Below are positions 5,913-11,824 of a DNA stretch of 11,824 nt, piece after piece (within the stretch, counting starts at the first letter, position 1; each line of letters opens with the position of its first letter). Source of the stretch: Planctomycetota bacterium (GTDB lineage Bacteria > Planctomycetota > Planctomycetia > Gemmatales > Gemmataceae). The position numbers and the translations under genes were made by a program. The DNA lies in the NCBI GenBank assembly GCA_018970845.1, contig JAGWVO010000080.1, positions 1 through 11,824 on the forward strand, read 5' to 3'. The notes under the pieces are model-generated. The model made no database searches. It was not told the DNA's origin and was given only the letters and a program-made list of their open reading frames with translations.

Positions 5913-6944
5913 TCACGGCAGGTTGACGACCTCGCCGCCGTTGCGGGTGCCCATCGCCATCCAGGCGGTCATGGAAACACTGTTGGGCACGAATTGGATG
6001 TGACCATCCACAAACGACACGATCAGGCCGTTGGAATGGCTCCCGGTGGGGGCGCGGCTGTTGCCCTTCTGGGCCCAGTTGGGCGGTTGCGAAGCCGTGA
6101 CCAGCCCTTGCGACTGGTGATGGACCCAGAAGAACTGGTTGCAACCGCTGCCATCAAAGCACCAGCTTTGGTTGGCCCAGTTGGCCTTTTCGGTGTAATG
6201 CATGGTGTTGCTGGTGCCGTCGGTGACTTCCGCCATCTTCACCCTGCTGTTGACCCAACCCATGCCGGCGAACTGGCCGCCCCCCTGGTTGCGCTCGGGG
6301 CAGCAGCGTTCGCTGAAGTTCGCCAATCCTGAGTCGTAGACCATGGCGTAATCCTTCATCGTGTTGGCGAAGCCCAGACGGCCGCGCGGGGCGGAAGGGC
6401 AAACAAACATCTTGGGCATGGCAATCGCCGCGGCCTTGTTGGGATTCGGCTGGCCGGCAAGGCCTGCGGGCACCCCGGTGAAATTCGGAACCGTCGGCTG
6501 CCCGGGCCCGCGGTCGCCCCCCGCTGATCCCCAGCCCGTGTCCTCCGGCACATTCTGGGCGAAGGCCGGAACATCAAAGTTCATGCTTTTGTACAAGCTG
6601 TCTCCTTCCACATAGGGAAGGATACGGGCCGACCAGCTGAACGCGCCCCACGGGCAGCATGAGCTGTTGGGGTCGCGCCAGATCCAATTGTCACTAGGCA
6701 CGGCCCCGACAAAGGCGGTTGGCGGCGCCCACACGCCGGGCGGGAAGTGGCCCAAGGCGTCATGGTGGGCGTGGGAGGCGATCCCGATCTGCTTCATGTT
6801 GTTGGTGCAGCTCATGCGGTTGGCGGCTTCCCTGACCTTCTGCACGGCCGGGACAAGCAATCCAATGAGAACGGCGATGATGGCGATCACGACAAGCAGC
6901 TCAATGAGCGTGAACGCCTGACGGGTCTTTGGGTAATCGCTCAT
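5913..6944 (-). CDS. DUF1559 protein with type IV pilin-like N-terminus
   Basis: The 343-residue product starts with a class III (prepilin) signal: a short basic leader MSDYPKTRQA and then FTLIELLVVIAIIAVLIGLL, with likely cleavage between A10 and F11 and the conserved Glu at mature position 5. The rest is the planctomycete-specific DUF1559 domain: AANRMSCTNNMKQIG (41-54), HFPPG (66-70), the conserved DGTSNT segment, and the C-terminal VDGH motif in SFVDGHIQFVPN. Planctomycete genomes carry many such proteins; they are thought to be pseudopilin-like surface or secretion components, but no function is established. AGGAT lies 8 nt upstream of the ATG. A sigma70-like promoter lies at 6987-7014, and the small lipoprotein gene follows on the same strand. 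Confidence 0.93.
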   Translation of the reverse strand: MSDYPKTRQAFTLIELLVVIAIIAVLIGLLVPAVQKVREAANRMSCTNNMKQIGIASHAHHDALGHFPPGVWAPPTAFVGAVPSDNWIWRDPNSSCCPWGAFSWSARILPYVEGDSLYKSMNFDVPAFAQNVPEDTGWGSAGGDRGPGQPTVPNFTGVPAGLAGQPNPNKAAAIAMPKMFVCPSAPRGRLGFANTMKDYAMVYDSGLANFSERCCPERNQGGGQFAGMGWVNSRVKMAEVTDGTSNTMHYTEKANWANQSWCFDGSGCNQFFWVHHQSQGLVTASQPPNWAQKGNSRAPTGSHSNGLIVSFVDGHIQFVPNSVSMTAWMAMGTRNGGEVVNLP

Positions 6945-6986
6945 GGAAGTACATCCTGAATGATTATGAAAACAGATAAGAAATCA

Positions 6987-7014
6987 ATTATCCGATTTTC
7001 GGCAGAAGTTGCAA
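6987..7014 (-). promoter_or_regulatory. sigma70-type promoter of the DUF1559/lipoprotein genes
   Basis: Reading the minus strand, TTGCAA (7014-7009, four of six consensus bases) and GATAAT (6992-6987, five of six) are separated by 16 nt. Transcription would begin near 6980, about 35 nt before the ATG at 6944. The -35 hexamer lies within the inverted repeat GAAGTT-N6-AACTTC (7005-7022), which could be an operator. Confidence 0.5.
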
Positions 7015-7022
7015 GAAACTTC
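7005..7022. repeat. inverted repeat over the -35 region (possible operator)
   Basis: GAAGTT (7005-7010) and AACTTC (7017-7022) form a perfect 6-bp dyad with a 6-nt spacer. It covers the TTGCAA -35 element proposed for the DUF1559 promoter, where a dimeric regulator could block or recruit RNA polymerase. It could also be a simple hairpin in read-through transcripts from 8006-7131. Confidence 0.35.
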
Positions 7023-7073
7023 GGGTTTTACGGGGCTGCCATACCCATTTTCATGAACGGGCCAATCTTATGA

Positions 7074-7108
7074 AGCGGGGCTCCCGGCCAATCACCGGCA
7101 GCCCCGCT
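7074..7108 (-). terminator. GC-rich hairpin downstream of the lipocalin-like gene
   Basis: AGCGGGGCT (7074-7082) and AGCCCCGCT (7100-7108) form a perfect 9-bp stem. CCGG (7084-7087) and CCGG (7095-7098) extend it inside. It starts 22 nt after the stop codon of the minus-strand gene, the usual place for a terminator, but the minus-strand sequence that follows has only a weak T content. The same arm can pair alternatively with 7031-7040. Confidence 0.6.
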
Positions 7109-7130
7109 GTTAATCAATGACATGCCCGCG

Positions 7131-8006
7131 TCAGCGAACGCGCCATTCGATGTGTTCCATGCCCTGCGCGTCGCGATAGACCATGTCGGTATCGCTCATG
7201 CGCTGCACCCGCATGGAGAATACCTGCCCGATGTCTTTCTTGTCGGTGCTGCCGGTGTAGCGAAGGGTGACCACGCCTTCGGCGAGGTTCCAGGTGCCGC
7301 TTCGGCGCTCCTCGACATGGAAGATTTTCTGGAAGCCGTTCTTGTAGGTCACAAGGCCGGTGAAGGTGCCATCGGGATTGAAGGTGTTGTACGAGATCTT
7401 GTGCTCATCCTGGTGGCCCCAGGTTCCGATCACCTTGTCCTTGGTGATCACCGGTGCCGCCACAGGCACGGCCGAAGGTGCGACTGGCACCGGCGGCGGC
7501 GGCTGGCGGGCCGGAATCGGCGCCACGACCACGGCGGGCTGCACCAGCACGGGCGGGGCGGGTGGCTCGGTGGTCGGAACCCGGTGCATCACGATGAGAA
7601 GCTTGCGGCTTCCAACGGGGGCCGAAAACCTGTCCGGGCGGGTCAGCACATCGGGACTGCCAAAACAGAAGGTCAGCATGTCGCCCTGCAGGCTGTAGAT
7701 GCCCTTGCTGTTGACATTCTCGGCGCCGGCGAGGTCGATGGCGGGCGGCGTCTTCGACGGATCCACGACGCAGGCCATCTGCTGGATGTCCTTGCGCACC
7801 GGATGCTTGCACCGCACGGTGTTGCCGTTGATGGTGATCCGCCCGTCCTCGGTGAACTTCTCGAAGACGACACGGGCGGGAAGCACCTCGCCGTTATCGA
7901 CAATCGAGATGATTTCCCAGGAGCCTTCAAGCGGGCCGGGCTTCGCCGCCTCCGCCTGGGCGCAAGCCCCCCAAGTCAACGCCAACAATGCGCAAACACC
8001 CGCCAT
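7131..8006 (-). CDS. secreted two-domain lipocalin-like protein (TIGR03067-type N-terminal domain)
   Basis: The 291-residue product has a signal peptide (1-20, ending AQAEA) and two similar beta-rich units. Residues 25-143 (LEGSWEIISIVDNGE, FTEDGRITINGNTV, GIYSLQGDMLTFCF, RPDRFSA, LLIVMHR) match the planctomycete TIGR03067 pattern. A proline/valine-rich linker (144-186) leads to a second lipocalin-like unit (190-291) with KVIGTWG, FNPDGTFTG, RSGTWNLAEGVVTLRY and a closing MVYRD. Both units show the G-[ST]-W start typical of the fold. Ligand and role are unknown. The ATG at 8006 has a perfect AAGGAGG 6 nt upstream (plus-strand CCTCCTT, 8013-8019), so it is preferred over the in-frame GTG at 8027, whose coding region would include that ribosome site. 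It is divergent from the metal-efflux operon. Confidence 0.83.
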   Translation of the reverse strand: MAGVCALLALTWGACAQAEAAKPGPLEGSWEIISIVDNGEVLPARVVFEKFTEDGRITINGNTVRCKHPVRKDIQQMACVVDPSKTPPAIDLAGAENVNSKGIYSLQGDMLTFCFGSPDVLTRPDRFSAPVGSRKLLIVMHRVPTTEPPAPPVLVQPAVVVAPIPARQPPPPVPVAPSAVPVAAPVITKDKVIGTWGHQDEHKISYNTFNPDGTFTGLVTYKNGFQKIFHVEERRSGTWNLAEGVVTLRYTGSTDKKDIGQVFSMRVQRMSDTDMVYRDAQGMEHIEWRVR

Positions 8007-8012
8007 GTCCGG

Positions 8013-8019
8013 CCTCCTT
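8013..8019 (-). promoter_or_regulatory. strong Shine-Dalgarno site deciding the start of the lipocalin-like gene
   Basis: The minus strand reads AAGGAGG, 6 nt and then ATG at 8006. It is the strongest ribosome binding site seen in the window and shows that translation starts at 8006 rather than at the upstream GTG (8027). Confidence 0.8.
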
Positions 8020-8140
8020 GCCAACACGAATAGTCATGTCATGGTCAGAATTTGGTTGTTCCGGTGTCAAGGCGGCATGGCCAACGGAAAATTCAGGAAA
8101 CTGACATACGACTCCGTAAATCATGCATTAGATTGATCTC

Positions 8141-9643
8141 ATGGCCCGTTTTGGAGACCAAAAACCCATGGCCCCGCCCAAGGAGAGCTCCATACGCTGG
8201 ACCACCATCGCCTCGTGGCTGCTGGGGGCGCCGGCGGGCCTTGCCGTTTTGTACTGGCTCTTTTTCCATGGCCATTCGCCCGAAAGTTCCGGAGAGGAAG
8301 CCGCCAAGGAAACCGAAACCCGCAAGGACACGGTCAACTTCCCCAAGGAACGGTGGGAGGCCAGCGGCATCGCCCTTGAGGAGACCAAGGCCGCGCCGTT
8401 CGTGGAACGCCACTGGCGCCCCGGCAGGCTCGCGGTGGATGAGTCGCGCGTGGCGCACCTCTCCCCCGTGGTGGATGGGATCATCCGCGAGGTTCGCGCG
8501 CGTCTCGGCCAGAAGGTGGCCACCGGGGAAGTGCTGGCCGTCCTCGACTGCCGCGAGGTGGGCCAGGCCAAGCTGGAATTGGTGAAGGTGCGCCTGGGCC
8601 TCGAGTTCGCCCAGGGCCAGTACGACCGCACCCGTCAAAGCACCGAAAACGCGCTATTGATGGTGGACGCCATGCTGGCGGGCAGGCCGGTGCCGGAAAT
8701 CGAGCAACTGTTCCGCGACAGGCCCATCGGCGACATGCGCCAGCAATTGATGGGCGCCTACAGCAAGCGCCTGCAGGCCAAGGCCCAGTACGAATCGATC
8801 ACCCGCCCGGAGTCGGTGGGGGCGGTTTCCGAGGCCACCATCATCCGCTCAAGGGCTGAATACGAAACCGCCGAGTCGGCCTACAGGGCCCTGTGCGAGG
8901 AGACCCGCAACCAGGGCAACCTGCAGATCCGCGCCGTGGAACAAAAGCTGCGCGAGGCCCTAACGGCCCAGGCGCTGGCCCGGGCGCAGTTGCTGATGTT
9001 CGGCTACCAGCCTGAGGAGGTGGACCGCATGGACCCGATCCGCGAGGGCGCCGCGGTCTCGCTTCACGCGGTGCGCGCACCGCTGGGCGGCAGCATCGTG
9101 GAGCAGCATGCCGTCACGGCCGAGCGGGTCGGGCCAATGATTCAGCTTTTCCAGATCGCCGATTACTCCAAGCTTTGGCTCACGGCAGATGTTTACGAGA
9201 CCGACCTGGCGCTGGTGGGAAACCTCGCGGGCAGCAAGGTGAGGTACCGTTTGCCGGGCCAGCCGGAAATGTCGGGCGAGGCTTCCGTTTTTTCCGTGGC
9301 CGGGGCCGTCGATCCGGCGACCCGAACCGTGACGGTCAGGGGAAATGTCGACAATCCCTCGGGCAGGCTCAAGGCGGGATCGTTCATCGAGGTGGAACTG
9401 ACGAGAACCGTGCCCAACGCCGTCTCGATTCCGCTCGAGGCGGTCCAGCGCGAGGGCGCAGAACCGTTCGTGTTCCTGCACGAGGAGGGCGAACGGTTCC
9501 GGCGGATGCCCGTGCGCCTGGGGGCCGAGTCCGATGGAAGAGTCATCGTCGCCGCGGGGCTGGCGGCGGGCCAGCGGGTGGTGGCCAGGGGCGGTTTCAT
9601 CCTCAAGTCAGAACTCATGAAGGAACTGATCGCCGGGGAATGA
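8141..9643 (+). CDS. periplasmic adaptor subunit of a heavy-metal RND efflux system (CzcB/CusB-like)
   Basis: This 500-residue protein links an inner-membrane RND pump to an outer-membrane channel. It has a single N-terminal membrane anchor (about 22-43) and no obvious cleavage site. The first half of the lipoyl/barrel-sandwich domain follows (about 98-138, AHLSPVVDGIIREV...GQKVATGEVLAVLD). A long, charged helical hairpin spans about 142-285, and the second half of the sandwich about 308-340 (VRAPLGGSIVEQHAV...PMIQLFQIAD). A beta-barrel covers about 345-420 (LWLTADVYETDLALV, DPATRTVTVRGNVDNP) and a membrane-proximal domain ends in GGFILKSELMKEL. The pattern is that of CzcB-type adaptors. Metal specificity is not readable, and no His-rich metal-binding tail is seen. 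ATG 8141 has no clear ribosome site; an in-frame ATG at 8168 has GGAG 11 nt upstream and is an alternative. The pump gene follows after 31 nt. Confidence 0.9.
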   Translation: MARFGDQKPMAPPKESSIRWTTIASWLLGAPAGLAVLYWLFFHGHSPESSGEEAAKETETRKDTVNFPKERWEASGIALEETKAAPFVERHWRPGRLAVDESRVAHLSPVVDGIIREVRARLGQKVATGEVLAVLDCREVGQAKLELVKVRLGLEFAQGQYDRTRQSTENALLMVDAMLAGRPVPEIEQLFRDRPIGDMRQQLMGAYSKRLQAKAQYESITRPESVGAVSEATIIRSRAEYETAESAYRALCEETRNQGNLQIRAVEQKLREALTAQALARAQLLMFGYQPEEVDRMDPIREGAAVSLHAVRAPLGGSIVEQHAVTAERVGPMIQLFQIADYSKLWLTADVYETDLALVGNLAGSKVRYRLPGQPEMSGEASVFSVAGAVDPATRTVTVRGNVDNPSGRLKAGSFIEVELTRTVPNAVSIPLEAVQREGAEPFVFLHEEGERFRRMPVRLGAESDGRVIVAAGLAAGQRVVARGGFILKSELMKELIAGE

Positions 9644-9674
9644 TCCCGGCCTCATTCCCGCGGGGCCTCCACGC

Positions 9675-11824
9675 ATGGGCGCACGGCTGATCAATTGGGC
9701 GCTGGACAACCGGTTCCTGGTGCTCATGCTCCTGGTGCTGCTGGTTGTCTTCGGCGGGGTGGCGCTCATCCGCCTGCCCATCGACGCGGTGCCCGATGTC
9801 ACCAATGTCCAGGTTCAGATCATGACCACGGCGCCCGCCCTGGCCGCCGAGGAAACCGAGCAGTTCATCACCTTCCCCGTGGAAAACTCGCTCAGCGGCA
9901 TTCCCAAGGTCGAGGAGATCCGCTCCGTCTCGCAGTTCGGCCTCTCGGTGGTCACCGTCGTCTTCGAGGAGGGGACGGACATCTTCTGGGCCCGCCAGCA
10001 GATCGGCGAACGCCTGCTCGACGCCCGCGAGAAAATCCCGCCCGAGATTCCCTCGCCCCGCATGGGACCAATCGCCACCGGCCTGGGCGAGATCTACCAG
10101 TTCGAGGTTCGCTCGAAGCCGGGATTCAACCACACCCTCATGGAACTGCGCGAGGAGCTCGACTGGAACATCGCCTTCCAGTTGCGCAGCGTGCCGGGTG
10201 TCATCGAGGTGAACACCAATGGCGGGGCCTTGCGCGCCTACGAGGTGCAGATCGATCCCGACCGCATGCTCGACCTGCGCGTCTCCATCAACCAGGTGAT
10301 GAACGCCCTGCGCGACAACAACGGCAACGCCGGGGGCGGCTATCTCATCCTGCACTCGCAGGAGCAGCGCATCGTCCGGGGCGAGGGACTCGTGAGGTCG
10401 CTCGAGGACCTCGAAAGGATCGTCGTCGAGACCCGCGGCGACGGCACGCCGATTTTCCTGAGGCAGGTCGCCGATATCCGCTTCGCGCCCGTCATCCGCC
10501 AGGGCGCCGTCACCCGCGACGGCCGGGGGGAGGGGGTGGTCGGCGTGGTCATGCTGCTGGCGGGCGAGAACTCCCGCGCCGTGGTCGAGCGCGTGAAGGA
10601 CAAGATCGCCGATGTCGCCAAGACCCTGCCGCCCGGCATGATGATCGACACTTTCTACGACCGCACCGAGCTTGTGAAGAAGACCATCGACACGCTCACT
10701 CGCAACCTGCTCGAGGGCGGGGCGCTCGTCATCATCGTGCTGCTGATCATGCTCGGCAGCTTTCGCGCCGGTCTCATCGTCGCCCTGGCCGTGCCGCTGT
10801 CGATGCTCGGGGCGTTCGTGGGCATGGTGTACGCCAATATCTCGGGCAACCTGATGAGCCTCGGAGCCATCGACTTCGGCCTCATCGTCGACGGGTCGGT
10901 CGTGCTCATCGAGAATGTGGTTCGCCGGGTCGCCGAGCACCGGCACCACCACAAGGTGGACAAGGTTCCGGTCTCGCTGGTGCGCGAGGCATGCGTCGAG
11001 ATGGCCCGGCCGGTGGTGTTCGGCGTGGGCATCATCCTGCTCGTTTACCTGCCGATCCTGTCGCTGCGCGGCCTCGAGGGGAAGATGTTCCGTCCCATGG
11101 CGATGACGGTGATCCTGGCCCTCATTACCTCGCTGCTGCTGGCGCTGCTGCTGATGCCCACGCTCGCGTCGATCTACCTGAGGTCGGTCAGCGAGAACGA
11201 GCCGTTCCTGGTTCGGTGGGCCAAGCTGGTGTACGAGCCGCTATTGGGCTGGGTGGTGCGCCGGCCGGCCACCGTGATGGCCATCACCGTCTTCTCGTTC
11301 GTCGCGAGCATCGGGCTGGCCATGGGCCTGGGCGCCGAGTTCATCCCCAAGCTCGACGAGGGCTCCATCGCCGTGCAGGCGGCCCGGCTGCCGAGCGTGT
11401 CGCTTGAAACCACCGTGGAAATGACGACACGGATGGAAAAGGTGCTTCTCACCATGCCCGAGGTGAAGTCCGTCATCTGCAAGAGCGGCCGGCCGGAGAT
11501 CGCCAACGACCCGATGACGATCAACCTTTCCGACCTGATGATCACCCTCAAGGACCCGTCGACCTGGCGGTATGGAACCAAGCAGGAACTCGTCGAGGAG
11601 ATGGAGCGCCTGCTGGGCGAGCAGGTTCCCGGGAACATCTACAGCTTCTCCCAGCCGATTGAGCTGAGGGTGGCGGAACTGGTGGCCGGGGTGCGCTCGG
11701 ATGTGGGCATCAGCCTTTACGGCGATGACCTGGCGCGCCTGCGGGAACTGGGGGAGGAGATCGTCGCCGCCATCAACAAGGTTCCGGGTGCCGCCGATGT
11801 GCAGGCCGAGCAGACGGGGGGCTT
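9675..11824 (+). CDS. heavy-metal efflux RND pump, CzcA/CusA family (3' end outside window)
   Basis: The frame from ATG 9675 stays open to the window end: 716 codons of a family usually a little over 1,000 residues long. It is the proton-driven inner-membrane pump of a tripartite exporter. TM1 is at about 11-33, followed by LPIDAVPDVTNVQVQ and the periplasmic porter region. The TM4 segment GAIDFGLIVDGSVVLIEN contains D400, D406 and E413, the same D-x5-D-x6-E spacing as D402/D408/E415 in CzcA, which in the HME-RND family goes with divalent cations (Zn, Co, Cd or Ni) rather than Cu/Ag. Further signatures are EFIPKLDEG (555-563), KSGRPEIANDPM (603-614) and GVRSDVGISLYGDD near the end. A cytoplasmic EHRHHHK stretch (421-427) is His-rich. 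No frameshift was seen. It is cotranscribed with the adaptor; its ribosome site is weak. Confidence 0.93.
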   Translation, partial: MGARLINWALDNRFLVLMLLVLLVVFGGVALIRLPIDAVPDVTNVQVQIMTTAPALAAEETEQFITFPVENSLSGIPKVEEIRSVSQFGLSVVTVVFEEGTDIFWARQQIGERLLDAREKIPPEIPSPRMGPIATGLGEIYQFEVRSKPGFNHTLMELREELDWNIAFQLRSVPGVIEVNTNGGALRAYEVQIDPDRMLDLRVSINQVMNALRDNNGNAGGGYLILHSQEQRIVRGEGLVRSLEDLERIVVETRGDGTPIFLRQVADIRFAPVIRQGAVTRDGRGEGVVGVVMLLAGENSRAVVERVKDKIADVAKTLPPGMMIDTFYDRTELVKKTIDTLTRNLLEGGALVIIVLLIMLGSFRAGLIVALAVPLSMLGAFVGMVYANISGNLMSLGAIDFGLIVDGSVVLIENVVRRVAEHRHHHKVDKVPVSLVREACVEMARPVVFGVGIILLVYLPILSLRGLEGKMFRPMAMTVILALITSLLLALLLMPTLASIYLRSVSENEPFLVRWAKLVYEPLLGWVVRRPATVMAITVFSFVASIGLAMGLGAEFIPKLDEGSIAVQAARLPSVSLETTVEMTTRMEKVLLTMPEVKSVICKSGRPEIANDPMTINLSDLMITLKDPSTWRYGTKQELVEEMERLLGEQVPGNIYSFSQPIELRVAELVAGVRSDVGISLYGDDLARLRELGEEIVAAINKVPGAADVQAEQTGG

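Noticed and set aside
7122..8033. 303-codon plus-strand open frame opposite the lipocalin-like gene
   Set aside because: It is His/Gly/Arg-rich without a domain or ribosome site, whereas the minus strand has a signal peptide, two beta-rich units and a perfect Shine-Dalgarno sequence.
8065..8106. Possible promoters in the divergent spacer (TTGACA on the minus strand at 8070-8065; CTGACA on the plus strand at 8101-8106)
   Set aside because: Neither -35-like hexamer has a convincing -10 element at 16-18 nt, so no promoter is called.
9615..10952. 445-codon minus-strand open frame opposite the pump
   Set aside because: It is a His/Asp/Glu-rich mirror of the coding strand with no family features, typical antisense shadow in GC-rich DNA.
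9695..11407. 570-codon open frame on the plus strand
   Set aside because: It lies wholly inside the RND pump gene in another frame; its translation is Arg/Ala/Gly-rich with no domain, while the frame from 9675 gives a clear CzcA-type protein.

Overview
The window looks like chromosomal DNA of a planctomycete. It is GC-rich, and several of its families are strongly expanded in Planctomycetota: a secreted DUF1080 (3-keto-disaccharide hydrolase-type) protein, a DUF1559 protein with a type IV pilin-like N-terminus followed by a small carboxypeptidase-regulatory-like lipoprotein, and a secreted TIGR03067-type lipocalin-like protein. The phylum is inferred from family content; no rRNA or other phylogenetic marker is present.

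Layout. (1) Positions 1-63 are the last 20 codons of an unidentified gene. (2) 139-834 (+) is the DUF1080 protein, which converges within 3 nt on 838-1716 (-), a class A beta-lactamase-like serine hydrolase. (3) Diverging from that is a tightly packed three-gene operon, 1788-4781 (+): a membrane-anchored tyrosine-phosphatase-like protein with an extra C-terminal beta-rich domain, a multi-pass flippase/LPG-synthase-TM-like protein joined to it by an ATGA overlap, and a family 2 polyprenyl-phosphate glycosyltransferase that overlaps the flippase gene by 74 nt. (4) 4782-5402 is a gene-free spacer. Its middle is visibly richer in A+T than the rest of the window, and it carries several inverted repeats and a short REP-like sequence. 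(5) 6944-5403 (-) is the DUF1559/lipoprotein pair, preceded by a good sigma70-type promoter. (6) 8006-7131 (-) is the lipocalin-like protein, followed by a GC-rich terminator-like hairpin. (7) 8141-11824 (+) begins a heavy-metal efflux operon: a CzcB/CusB-type periplasmic adaptor and a CzcA-type RND pump that runs off the window end after 716 codons. No outer-membrane channel gene is visible.

How the genes may work together. The three genes of the 1788-4781 operon fit a membrane glycolipid task: the glycosyltransferase charges a polyprenyl phosphate with a sugar, the multi-pass protein moves or modifies a lipid, and the phosphatase may act on a lipid, sugar or protein phosphate. This pathway is inferred from co-localisation. 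The adaptor/pump pair exports metal ions, and the pump keeps the D-x5-D-x6-E membrane triad typical of divalent-cation exporters. The DUF1559/lipoprotein pair is a common planctomycete arrangement of unknown role.

No CRISPR array, tRNA, rRNA, transposase or phage gene was recognised. The items most worth a second look are the phosphatase fusion in its operon, the structured AT-rich spacer, the three-segment alternative pairing at 7031-7108, and the beta-lactamase-like protein with no recognisable Omega-loop glutamate motif.
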